Shown here: in pieces, positions 31,964 through 46,634 of the stretch | Position numbering within the stretch: the first letter of the stretch is position 1 | How the letters are laid out: every line of letters starts with the position of its first letter | Origin: Chrysomallon squamiferum | Lineage: Eukaryota > Mollusca > Gastropoda > Neomphalida > Peltospiridae | Direction of reading: 5' to 3' | DNA: 64,000 bases | Assembly (NCBI GenBank): GCA_012295275.1 | Contig: CM022670.1 | Span: 40,819,628 to 40,883,627, forward strand | The notes under the pieces: generated by a model | The model's database searches: none | The model's input: only the letters and a program-made list of their open reading frames with translations | Told to the model about the DNA's origin: nothing | Position numbers and translations under genes: made by a program

Positions 31964-32686
31964 TTTGGAACTATCTGTTGTAAATCCACACAATACATCA
32001 AGCGCTCCATTTCCAAGTAAAATATTTCTTAATTCGGTAGATAGAGGATATTAAATATTACAATTAATTCGAACAATACTTAATATATATATATTTTTAT
32101 TTTTAATTAATCGAAACCAAACAAATAAACAAAGCTTCAACAAAAATTCAACATAAAACACAATGCTATTTATCACTGACTTCGTCACCTTTTCCACATT
32201 CCACTGTGTTATTTACTGATATTGAATTATCGCTGTACTGCTTAATGGTTATTGCCTATTTTGGATTCTTCACAGTCTCTTAGATCTGACTCTATAAGGT
32301 CTTGTAAATCCATTCAAACGTAATGTTTATTTATAGCCTTACACATCATTAGCATACGCATTTGTCTTGACATAAAAAATAAAGTAAAACTATTTTTGTA
32401 ATTGATTTCATTATAAATCCAATACATACAGGGTGGTCCAAAAATTTTTTTTTTTTTAAAATAAAATAACTAAAATTTTAAATAATACATCAGAAATACC
32501 ATAGTTTTAACGAAAACCATTATAATAATAATCCCTAATCCTACCCCACCTGATTTATAAGTGAACAAAGGGGACATACATATTTTAAATGCATTTTTAA
32601 AAATATTATTATTATTATTATTATTGTTGTTGTTGTTGTTGTTGTTGTTTGTGTTAGTCAGCAGTACTATTTTCCACTTACTAATA

Positions 32687-32718
<32 letters not shown>

Positions 32719-33151
32719 CTTTTAATAATAATAATAATAATAGTAATTGTAGTATTAATAGTAGTATTAATAGTAGTAGTAGTACCAGTAGTCATAGTGT
32801 TACTACTACTAGTAGTAGTAAGTAAGTAGTAGTAATAGCTGTAGTTCATTATGTTTATTAAACTAAACGGCTGGTGTTGTAAAATGACATGTCGCAGGGG
32901 AAACAACTCTTGTTTGCTATTTATACTAAGAATATTAAATATAGAATATTACAAATACTTATTTTATCGTCTAAATAAGGAAAGATCAAAGTAAACAGTG
33001 TACTTATTTATATTTTGAGTAATATTTAGCGTTGTTGGTGTTGTCCTATTATTTATCTGTAATGTTAATTACATTTGTATTTGTCATTTTTCCAAAATTA
33101 AGCTTGAGCTCTATAAACAGCTTTACCTGGTATTAGGATTCTGCTTAACTT
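31964..33151. other. Divergent intergenic region between YIPF and actin
   Basis: YIPF (minus) and actin (plus) are transcribed away from each other with about 1.37 kb between start codons. The stretch contains a GTT run (about 32625-32650), an (AT)n tract (32690-32720) and TAG/TAA trinucleotide runs (32720-32840). YIPF promoter elements should lie near 31970-32300, but I see no clear core motif. Confidence 0.45.
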
Positions 33152-33329
33152 CCATATATGGATATAATACAAACCACCTTATTACGGTACTTCCATATAT
33201 GTCCTTCTGAAAGGAAAACTTTTAGTATATTAAGCGCTTTCTTTTCTTAATCGGAACATTTCAGGAGCAAGTTTGGTCCAAGCGATAAGTAATATTTTAG
33301 TGAAACTGAAACTCCAAAAGGTTTTCAAC
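33152..33329 (+). promoter_or_regulatory. Actin promoter with CArG (SRF) elements
   Basis: A perfect CArG box, CCATATATGG, lies at 33152-33161. A near-perfect CCATATATGT lies at 33193-33202, and a CCTTATTACGG near-match lies between them (about 33177-33187). A TATA-like TATATTAA follows at 33226-33233, about 100 bases before the ATG. CC(A/T)6GG sites bound by serum response factor just upstream of the TATA box are the classic arrangement of animal actin genes. A TTTCAG at 33259-33264 could alternatively be the acceptor of a leader intron. Confidence 0.65.
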
Positions 33330-33524
33330 ATGGTGGATGATGACATTGCTGCTCTTGTCTTTGACAACGGTTCGGGGATGTGCAAGGCTGGATTTGCAGG
33401 CGATGATGCTCCCCGGGCAGTTTTTCCGTCAATCACTGGATTTCCTAGATACCAAGTAAGTTTTATTTTATTTTTCTTTAGAATAACAAATAAAGATAGG
33501 CATATAAAATACATTAAACGTATC

Positions 33525-33538
33525 ACTACTACTACTTT

Positions 33539-33585
<47 letters not shown>

Positions 33586-33650
33586 TTACTACTACTACTA
33601 CTACTACTCTACTGCTACTGCAGCTACTTCTACTAACTACTACTACTACT
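33525..33650 (+). repeat. (CTA)n trinucleotide repeat in the actin intron
   Basis: A long CTA/ACT run interrupted by two TTT triplets and ending in CTACTG-type variants, about 70 bases after the exon 1 donor. Confidence 0.9.
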
Positions 33651-33974
33651 GCTAACAATAATTAAAGAAAAATGAAGTCTACAAATTATAAGAAATGGTC
33701 AATTTAAATAGAAAAAGAAGAAGACGGAAAAGAAAAGTTGTTACGTATTGATCATTATACTATTATTTAGGAAACAAACGTTCAGTGCCGTGAATTGTAT
33801 TCTAACAGTAAAATGACCTTTATGTGGTTGTATGTTAGTTAGTTTTTATATGAAATGTTGGAGTAAAAAAGTCAAGAATTAACTGTTTTATTTATTGTTT
33901 TGTTTGGATTTTTATTTATTTATTTATTTATTTATTTATTCATTATACTATATTATAATTATACCGTACTACAT

Positions 33975-33996
33975 TATATTATATTATATTATATTA

Positions 33997-34089
<93 letters not shown>

Positions 34090-34090
34090 T
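33975..34090 (+). repeat. ATATT/ATT repeat tract in the actin intron
   Basis: Pentanucleotide TATAT-type units change into a long ATT run, broken once by TTTA. Confidence 0.9.
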
Positions 34091-35382
34091 TATTTTTTAT
34101 TTTTTTTTTCGTAAATATTAAAATAATGTCTCTACTTGGGCGCATAGTTCATAAAAGTTAACACAAAATTTTATAAATCACAATTTCTTATTGTTTCTAT
34201 ATAATGTATCTGTTGTCTGTCAGTCTATCTGTGCACTCACACAAATTAATTTTTAATCCGCTTGTTAAAAAGAGTAAATAGATATTAATTTTCTAACTCG
34301 CGATCTCTGACTGCGTGTATCTGTATATCTATCTGGCTGTCATACACAAATATAAACTTAACTGTTCTTGTCTTTCAGAATGTGATGATTGGAATGGGTC
34401 AAAAGGACAGCTACGTCGGAGACGAAGCACAAGCGAGGAGGGGCATGCTGTCTCTCAAGTACCCCATCTCCCACGGCATCGTCACCAACTGGGACGACAT
34501 GGAGAAGATTGGCACCACACTTTCTACAACGAGCTGCGCGTGGTGCCAGAGCAGCACCCCGTTCTCCTGACCGAGGCTCCGCGCAACCCGAAGTCAAACC
34601 GCGAGAAGATGACGCAGATCATGTTCGAGACGTTCAACACGCCAGCCATGTACGTCGCCATTCAGGCGGTGTTGTCGTTGTATGCATCGGGCCGCACCAC
34701 GGGCATCGTCCTCGACTCCGGCGATGGCGTCACGCACACTGTCCCCATATACGAAGGTTACGCCTTGCCGCACGCCATTGAGAGGCTCGACTTCGCGGGA
34801 CGGGATCTCACGTACTACCTGTCGAAGATCCTCACTGAGCGAGGCTACTCCTTCAGCTCGACGGCAGAGATGGAAATAGTGAGGGACATCAAAGAAAAAC
34901 TCTGCTACGTCGCCGTGGACTTTGAGCAGGAGATGAACGCCGCGGCTTTGTCGTCAACGTTGGAGAAGAGCTACGAGTTACCAGACGGTCAGTTGATAAC
35001 CATTGGCAACGAGAGGTTCCGGTGCCCCGAGGTGGTGTTTCAGCCATCTTTTCTCGGTCTGGAGTCTGCCGGCATACACGAAACGACGTACAACTCCATC
35101 ATGAAGTGCGACGTCGACATCCGTAGAGACCTCTACGCCAACACCGTCTTGTCTGGAGGCTCCACGATGTTTCCTGGCATTGCAGACAGAATGAGGCAAG
35201 AAATAGTGAGTCTCGCGCCTAGTGCTATGAAGATCAAAGTTATTGCTCCTCCAGAGAGAAAGTACTCCGTCTGGATTGGAGGTTCTATTTTGGCTTCACT
35301 GTCTACATTCCAACAGATGTGGATCAGCAAACAGGAATATGACGAATCCGGACCAGCCATTGTCCACAGAAAATGTTTCTGA

Positions 35383-35738
35383 GATGTCGATGACTGAACG
35401 GAGCAAAGAAAATACTTTTATCTGTCGATTCAACTGGACGCTGTTTTGATTTTGTCAAACTTGTCATCAAAAAAATCCCTGACGAAACGATTATTTTCCT
35501 GTAGAAAATGACTCTCGTGGTTGCTGAATAATAAGATCTCACATAATTAGATGACGAAACGTGAGACTTGAATGTTAATGAAACCCTCATGAAGCGATGT
35601 TTATTTTATTAAAATATATTTATATACATAAATTTTATTATCTTTTATGATTCAAAAATACTTGTTAATTGTATTATGGAAAATAAAAATAATAAATGAT
35701 GATTAATTTTTTTTCGATGTTTATGCTAACCTGTGATA

Positions 35739-35811
<73 letters not shown>

Positions 35812-36354
35812 ATTAGTAATTAGTACTTGGAAACTGATGTCAGCATCATTTTACTTGAAAACATGCATTAAAACTAACCAGTTGCAGAATCCATCTTTTT
35901 CAACGTTAATAATAAAATGTAAAGATGATTTTCATCATAAATGAAAAACCTGTTACACAAACTGATAAAACTCCAAAGGAATTAAGGATCAGGGACCACC
36001 TACGTTGAAAGTTTTATGAAGATAATTATTAAATAGAAATAGAACTTGAATTATCTGAATGTGATATTTAAAGATAAATTGTTTCACCGATGACAGAACG
36101 CGCGGTACGTGATGAGCGAGAAGGGGAGGTAATTACGATGGTCTCACAAAATTTCTTCTTTAGCGGTAAATTACTTTTTGAAAATAACGTGAATTTAGTA
36201 GAAGAGCACATTTTCATGCACTGATGAATAAAATGATGTTCTGTACTGAAATTAAAATCAAAATTATTATTATTATTATTATTATTATTTTTTTTTTGGT
36301 AGCTTTTATTTCTTTCTATATTTATTTATTTTATTTTATTTTATTTTATTTGAC
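35383..36354. other. Actin 3' UTR and downstream spacer
   Basis: The probable 3' UTR runs to the AATAAA signals near 35682-35696. A (GA)n tract follows (35745-35808). From about 36200 the sequence leads into the duplicated YIPF intron/exon block. Confidence 0.5.
35745..35808 (+). repeat. (GA)n microsatellite
   Basis: About 32 GA dinucleotides downstream of the actin poly(A) signals. Confidence 0.95.
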
Positions 36355-36732
36355 CTTTTTGAAAATTGTATCTCCATTTGTAGTCTTTGCTAGCAGACTG
36401 CAGGTAGCTGGCCAGGTTGCCTGCTATGGCTGTTGTGAAAACAAGAGTTGTGCATATCCAAAATGGACCTGTTGAAAAAAAAAAAAAAAAAAACATAAAA
36501 AAGAAAATGTAATTTTATAAATCTTAATACAATTTAAAACAGCAAAATAATTAATATTATTTATCAGTTATCATACATGAATATTATTAAAAATAAATTA
36601 GCTATACTTATAATTATCAGTCTGTCTGTAAATGCATCTAGCTGTAACCATGGAAATAAATCCATGACGACCGAACCTTGTGTGACAAAACTGAACCTTG
36701 ACCTTAGTGCCAGTCTATGACATTATCCTTTA

Positions 36733-36745
<13 letters not shown>
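36290..36745. repeat. Segmental duplication of YIPF intron-exon-intron block
   Basis: Direct-orientation copy of about 29010-29450. Shared marks include TTTAAAACAGCAAAATAATTA, shared except for single changes, and the TGACC/CTTGACC-containing tail before a T-run. The copy carries a longer poly(T) (about 36730-36763). Confidence 0.75.
36355..36468 (-). pseudogene. Isolated duplicate of YIPF exon 5
   Basis: On the minus strand this 114-base segment matches YIPF exon 5 (29069-29182) with only a few substitutions: one synonymous, and two Asn codons changed to Ser. The open frame is intact and both splice sites are kept (TTCAACAG acceptor, GGTCAAATAA at the donor). The exon enters and leaves in phase 1. 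Flanking intron is duplicated too, with homology from about 36290 to 36745 against about 29010 to 29450. No other YIPF exon is nearby. It lies about 4.4 kb upstream of the YIPF start codon with the actin gene in between, so it is probably a nonfunctional segmental duplicate. Confidence 0.85.
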
Positions 36746-36765
<20 letters not shown>

Positions 36766-36960
36766 TTAGTGGAACTTTTCGAATAGGTTAATACTGTTCA
36801 TTATCTATTTCTCTTGAAAGTGGCAACGAAAAAAGATATTAAAATAAGAAAACCATACTACTACCATCACCACCACAACCAACATCAACAACAACAAGGA
36901 TAATAGCAAGATTTAAAAAAAAAATAATAATAATAATTTTTTATTAATTATTATTATTAC

Positions 36961-37012
<52 letters not shown>

Positions 37013-38524
37013 TTACTATTAATAATAATAATAATAATAGCAACTGTGGTTATCATATACAAAATACAAATAGTCCATGCATTATCTGTATCATCTCTGC
37101 GGTCAAACATTACATATAAAACACATCAGCAAAGATGGACCAGATACATATGTCTGTTCGAAAATCCGCAGTGAAAGATGACAAGAGTTCAAAGGTCAGC
37201 TATCTCGTCCCTGAAGTCTGCCGCTCGTTGTTTGTATGCACAATAACACTTAAAAGTCGAGATTACTTGCACATTCAATTACATGGCAACCGTTCCTCTT
37301 TCGTGTTTGTGTATTGGTTCTGCATTTATGATCCATAACGCTGTAAAGTTAGAGGCTCGACGAAACAGCTCGCGCTCTTTCTTGGAATGTGTTCGTAATT
37401 ATTTTCAAAATAGGATAGTAAAAGGTGGCTTCTTTCTGAGGCGACTAAACCATTAAGCAATTATCAGAACTGCAGCGTCAGGCAAAGAAAGAAATCTCAT
37501 TTCGCAGTGCTGGGATTTTTTTCGTTTTCTTTTTTCGTTTATTTATTGAATTTTTTTTTTTTTTTTTTTTTCGGAAACATTCGGCTATCTCCGTATCTTT
37601 CGAAAAATGCAGTCTACGAAAAAGTTTCTGAAGTTTTCATGACTATTTTAACCTACGTGCGTTTTAGGGTGGTATATAAATTCAAAATTTTTATTCCATC
37701 ATTTTTTAATTGCTATGATGTTTTCATAAATAAAAGAGAACGATAACTAATTCGTGAAATATAAATTCACTATTTATACTGTCACTGTTTTTCCTAAACT
37801 ATTTCAGTGACATTCAACCTCAAGTTTTTAATCAGGAAATTTTGTTCACCCGCGGCGAAATTTCCATATCTTTTTGATAATTTTTGTTTCTTCTGTGTAT
37901 ATATTATACTTCATTTTGCTGTATGTGCAGAAAATTATGTGCGATAAATTAATCCATTTAGTAAGTGTTTTTGTTTTACTGAACATCCTGAAAATATTAA
38001 AGAAACCTAACCCTGACAAAGAAAATTATTAAAAAAACGTTTTGCCTTCTTTAAAAAAAGTATAAGTTACATTAGTTATATATCTCTAACGCGATGTATT
38101 AAAATAATTAAAACGTAATGACAAAATTATAATAATATTATATAATTATATAAATAATTTTTTTAGAAAAGACAATAAAACAGATTGAGTGGGAAGGAAG
38201 AAGATAAAAGTGTATGTGTGAAAGATAGAAAGAAAAACAAAGAATGAGAGAAAGAGACAGAAAGAAAGGCGGAAAGAGAGTGTATAGATAATTTCCCTGT
38301 GTCTAGGAAATGAATTAGATATCGTAATATTAGACCTCGCGATTTTAGAGATATCAGTGGAAGAAACATTCTACAGCAATATGAAGTGAATTAAGACATT
38401 TACTCTACATTTTATTCATTCTTCATCAAATCCCTGGCGAGTCAGTCACTGAATCATGTTGTCATAGGCTCCTATGGTATGAGATGTTCTTAGACCATTT
38501 GTGCATAGAATCGATTCTGTTCAC

Positions 38525-38572
<48 letters not shown>

Positions 38573-39190
38573 AGTTCTGTTATCGACTAGTCTGTATAGA
38601 CCTGATTAATCGAATAGATTAATCGAATAGATTAATCGTGCCATTTTGTTTTATGTTTAATAAATGTAAAGGCTATACATACATTTTTTTTTTTAAATTG
38701 TTTTAGAAGAAAACAATTTTATGAATTTTAAATAATTAGAAACCCCATTTTATGTATGCATGTTTGTATGTGTGTGTGTGTGTGTTTCATTCTGTTAGAA
38801 GCATCGAAATAGTCTAAATACGAACATTTCACATTCTTTAGATAACGGATAGAAAGAATGAGTTACGATAGTGTTCTGTCAAAAATCATTTTAAATATTT
38901 TCGTATTTAACTGCAAGACCACACCTCTTGTACACATGTTTAGTCTCAGTATTTTTTTTTTTTTTTTTATTGTTAGTCTTTAAAAAAAATACTAAAATAA
39001 AACAATACCCCCACCCCACAAAAAACCCAAAAAAAAAAAAAAAAAACACCACAAGGGACAACACAACAGATTTACAGACGAAACTGGTAACATTTTCAAT
39101 TCTTCAGACACCAGTGTCTGTTTATATTGTAGCGCTGACGTACCTTTCCTCTGTACATCCCCGAACCAGAGTGATTTGCTTATACGTCAC
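36746..39190. other. Repeat-rich intergenic region
   Basis: I see no gene. It holds poly(T) (36730-36763), a long ATT tract (36955-37012), T-runs (37550-37571), an (AT)n tract (38527-38568), three tandem AATCGAATAGATT units (38605-38640) and A-rich runs (39025-39045). Confidence 0.5.
38168..38380 (+). repeat. Local segmental duplication, copy A
   Basis: This segment (GAGTGGGAAGGAAGAAGATA core, then a purine-rich stretch, then ATATCGTAATATTAG and AAGAAACATTCT) recurs in the same orientation at 42452-42727. Copy B has about 60 extra bases in the middle. It is noncoding as far as I can see. Confidence 0.8.
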
Positions 39191-39613
39191 GTTATTAAAA
39201 CAGACGTTCTGGAACGGTTGCTTGTACTAAAAGTAACAATCTGTGACAGATACATGCCATTAAAACAAAAAGCCCATCGACAACTACGAGCGTGTTCCAG
39301 ACTCCCCGTATTGACGCGAAGACAACTTTCTCGCCAATATACAAAGATACCGCTCCATTCCCCCAAACTGCGAAAAGGTGACCTTTTTTCTGGGGTCACG
39401 CAGCCTGATTCTCAAACCGTGGCTTACGTTGGAGATCGCTCTGTGGCAGTCTACCTCTCTCGCGGGACAGTTTTTAACACCGGGAATCGCTACCGTAGCG
39501 ATCTTCTGCCGGGGAAGTTAAGAAAAGAAACGACTGGTTATTCGCGTATTGTTTAGTTTTGTTTTCATTCTCTTTGTGTTGTCCGGCGATGCTAGACTTC
39601 TCTGACGTGATAA
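39191..39613 (+). promoter_or_regulatory. GC-richer island, possible noncoding first exon
   Basis: This stretch is richer in GC and CpG than the surrounding DNA and ends at a good splice-donor match (GATAAG then GTAAGAT at about 39613). It may be a promoter or 5' leader exon for the downstream plus-strand claudin-like gene, whose start-codon exon appears to begin with an acceptor at about 46508. Open frames through it are not recognisable. This is inference only. Confidence 0.25.
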
Positions 39614-42451
<2,838 letters not shown>

Positions 42452-42727
42452 AAAGAAAATAAAACAGACTGAGTGGGAAGGAAGAAGATAAAAGTGTATT
42501 TTTGAAGATAGAGAGAAAAACAAAGAATGAAAGAAAGAGACGGAAAGACAGGCTGAGTATATATATATAAACTACAATAACTTTGCCAGCATCCTGCATG
42601 TTTTACTTATAATCAATGAATATTTAGATAATTTCCCCGTATCTAGGAAGTGACGTAGATATCGTAATATTAGCCCTCGCGATATTAAAGATATCAGCGA
42701 AAGAAACATTCTTCAGCAATATCAAAT
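42452..42727 (+). repeat. Local segmental duplication, copy B
   Basis: Second copy of 38168-38380, carrying an insert of about 60 bases (about 42560-42620) relative to copy A. The two copies lie about 4.3 kb apart in direct orientation. Confidence 0.8.
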
Positions 42728-43763
<1,036 letters not shown>

Positions 43764-46508
43764 GTGAGTTCTAGGGATTTATCGTCGACTTTTCGTATCG
43801 CCACACCTGGCTTTTGCTATTTAGTGTCAATTTCCACACGAAAACATTCTCTGGTGATATCGTTTTTCAGAAAATGCGCTGTAGATCTGCGGTGAATTTC
43901 GATGGTAATCTTATATCAGTTAATCAAATAAATTTCTCAGATTGGAAAAAAACGTGAACGTGTGGATGTTAAAAGTTAGACGTCGGTTCTAACAGAACTT
44001 TTCTGTGTCTGTCTAGACAATCGTAGGATTTAAGCCTAGAAATGAATTTTTAGTTTTTTATATCTGGAACTTTCATACTGCTGTTGCTACTTCTACTACT
44101 ACTACTAGAAGAAAATGAAAAAAAAAAAAAATCATTAACGTAATTATAGATTTGTTTTGAAATTTTGCAAAATACTAGCTGTATTTAGTAAACGAAGTGA
44201 CAAGTGTAGTCAGATGTGTATATACACATTAACAAATGAGCTATAGTTACATTAAATAAAGGTTTGGGTTTTTGTGGTAAAAAAAAAAAAAAAAAAAGTT
44301 CTTCTTTTTCTGACTTCTCGTTAAACTTCCATGTTAGTATTTCCGAGTACTATCTAGGAAAAAAAAACAAAAAAAAAAGATGAAGTAATAATCACATATT
44401 AAATGTCATGGAACAAATTTTGTTTTGTAAAATAAAAAGATAATTTTAATCAAATCTTTACGTGTGTGTGTGTGTGTGTGTTCTTTAATAAAAGTTATTC
44501 ATTTTTTGCTTGTAGCCTTACTTTTAATTAATTAGTATGATAGCTTTATTAATTTGTCCTAAGACTGTTATATTCCACAATTCCACCTATAAAAAACATT
44601 CACCAGACCATCGAGTTAACATTATTCTGATAACATCTTTCCAATCACTGCAATTGTGAAGTCTTGCATTGTCTGTGTCTGCATTCAGAAAAGAAACGTT
44701 CGTACATCCAACACCGCTTAATAACACCGATCATTTGGTATGAGACTAAATAGGTCAACATCACGAGATAATCGAGATGTATTTCACAACATCGCGATGG
44801 GATCCATAGACATTCTTCTTTACAACGCCCAACCCATTGTTTCCGAGCACCAGCAAAACGTCAGAGGCAGAAACAGACAGGTATGTGTTTAATGGCAAAC
44901 AGACGATCAAGCCACTACCAGAATTTTGTTTCTGCGTTTGTAAAACTCCTCAGACGCCCGCCCGTGAATCGTTCGTACTAACATACCTTTCTGGTAAGCA
45001 AGCTGTTTTAAAGATGCGCAGCTCGTTGTAGGGGGAAAAAAACAACAAATCTTGTCATTTTTTTTGTATAACAACATAGGTGCACTTTGACTGGACGTGT
45101 GTAACAAGGTCAGGTGTCTGGATTACTCTGAGATCGGCTCACGTGGAAGTGTAAATCTGATAGCAGTGCAAGCAGTAGTATAATTTGTAATGATGAATTT
45201 GTGTTTAAAATAACTGTCTATCTATGCGTGTCTCTGTGTTCGCCTCCCACTTCTGTCTGTCTGTCTGTCTCTCTGTCCAGATGTTCAGCTGCGTATCTCT
45301 CTCCGTGTGTCTGCTTATCTTATTTTCTACATGTGTATGTAGGTAGGGATATGTGTATGTGTGTGTATGTGAACGTATATATGTATATGCATATACGTGT
45401 ATTCATTTGTGTAGTGGATATACTTAATTCTATTTTTATCAGTTACTTCTCTTTTTTCTCTATCTGTCTGTCTGTCTGTCTGTCAATCTTTGTCTGTCTC
45501 TTTCTGTGTGTATATATATTGTCTGTGTGTATATATATTGTCTGTGTGTGTGTTGTTGTTTTTTGTGCTTTTTGTTGTGTGAGTTTAAAGCAAATTCTGA
45601 AAAAAGAAAAGAAAAGAAAAAAAAAAAAAGTAAGAGAAAAACAACGAAGAAATTATTATACTAAACGCTTCATCAATGTCGAATTTTCTGAGCTCTGATT
45701 TGACTTTTTGTGTCTGTTCCAGAATTCCATTTTTTTTTTTCACAGCATCATCAAATTGCCATTATCCTACTTAGCTCTGTAAATATGTTGACGTGTCGTG
45801 TTATTAATAGCCTAGGTGTCAAATACTTCCGATACATCCAGAATTAACAATTAGGTGTGAAACGCAAACAAAACTGAGAGATGAGAATGCACGTGTTTTC
45901 TGTATTGGCAGTCAGGGCGAAAGAATTAAAAAAAAAAAAAAATGTATCAGAAGAAACTGCTAAGGATATATACTTTTTTCTTCTTCTTCTTTTTTTTTTT
46001 TTCCACCATTTTTTTAAAGAAGTAGAAAACCATGATCGTGGAAAGAAAATATCTCCACAGTGCATTTGTTAATTACTGAATATTGGGTGTCAAATGCGGT
46101 AATTGCGAAACAAGGTTTAAAGGGTCTCGTCTGTTAAAGATTTCACACGTCGAGTATATACATCTTGTCTGGGTTTTCTTAGCGGATTCCGCGTGTAAAG
46201 TGTGCTGTTGTTTTCACTTATCGAGATGTATTTCACAACAGTTTAAAACCTATTCTTTTTTTGTTGTTGTTGTTCAAATTATTTGTCAGAATATATGCCT
46301 GAGTATGTGTGAGTGATTGTGTGTCTGTGGTATTATATTTGTCTGTGATAAATCTCTCTATTTTTTTTATCTCTCTGTCTGTCTGTCTGTTTCTCTCTAT
46401 ATATATTGTGTTTATATATATATATATGCATACGTATATATATATATATATATATATACATGTGTGTGTGTTTGTGTATATGTATATATAAATTTATATT
46501 AATTTCAG
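43764..46508 (+). other. Noncoding interval before the claudin-like coding exon
   Basis: It holds a (GT)n run (44463-44480), CTGT/GTAT-type repeats (45230-45560) and an (AT)n run (46400-46460). An acceptor-like TTTCAG ends at about 46508. If a leader exon exists upstream, this is the leader intron. No coding exon is supported. Confidence 0.4.
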
Positions 46509-46634
46509 TTGCAGTGGAACATTCAAAATGACGTAGCTGTTTAATGCTAACCATTCGTTGTTGCATATACTATCAAACCCACATCGACTACGACAACATC
46601 ACACAATGGTTGACTGACGAACACCCGGTTCACG

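Larger units (their letters stand above)
33456..34378 (+). other. Actin intron with long trinucleotide repeats
   Basis: GTAAGT donor and CTTTCAG acceptor. It contains a (CTA)n tract interrupted by TTT (33525-33650), a TTTA run (33906-33938) and a long ATT/TTA tract (about 33975-34090). Confidence 0.7.
33330..35382 (+). pseudogene. Actin gene, two exons, with a single-base frameshift in exon 2
   Basis: Exon 1 is 33330-33455 (42 codons, [20 protein letters not shown]...). The intron follows the PRYQ motif, a known conserved actin intron position (codon 41/42). Exon 2 is 34379-35382, ending RKCF and TGA at 35380-35382. The two exons total 1130 bases, one short of the 1131 expected for 376 residues plus stop. 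The gap falls at about 34509-34510: the usual Ile-Trp codons after DDMEK (ATT TGG) read ATTGG, so the frame slips and later meets a stop. On both sides the protein is near full actin identity, including the nucleotide-binding segments [19 protein letters not shown] and [11 protein letters not shown], and the C-terminus [12 protein letters not shown]. Odd changes sit in the DNase-I loop (GFPRYQN in place of the common GRPRHQG), and TYYLSK replaces TDYLMK. Either a recently inactivated gene or a base error in the sequence would explain one deletion in an otherwise clean frame. AATAAA signals lie at 35682-35687 and 35691-35696. Confidence 0.85.

Noticed and set aside
33259-33264. TTTCAG as acceptor of a 5' leader intron in the actin gene
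   Set aside because: Possible, but the CArG boxes and TATA-like motif immediately upstream fit a transcription start just there equally well. Left undecided and not annotated as an exon boundary.
34389-34781. Other frames inside actin exon 2 on both strands
   Set aside because: Shadows of the actin reading frame, caused by its high GC content.
39176-39556. 126-residue plus-strand open frame in a GC-richer patch
   Set aside because: No motif recognised and no good start context. Better explained as a leader or promoter candidate.
45201-45698. 165-residue plus-strand open frame rich in Cys, Val and Tyr
   Set aside because: Built from CTGT, GTAT and TG repeats. No splice context or recognisable motif.
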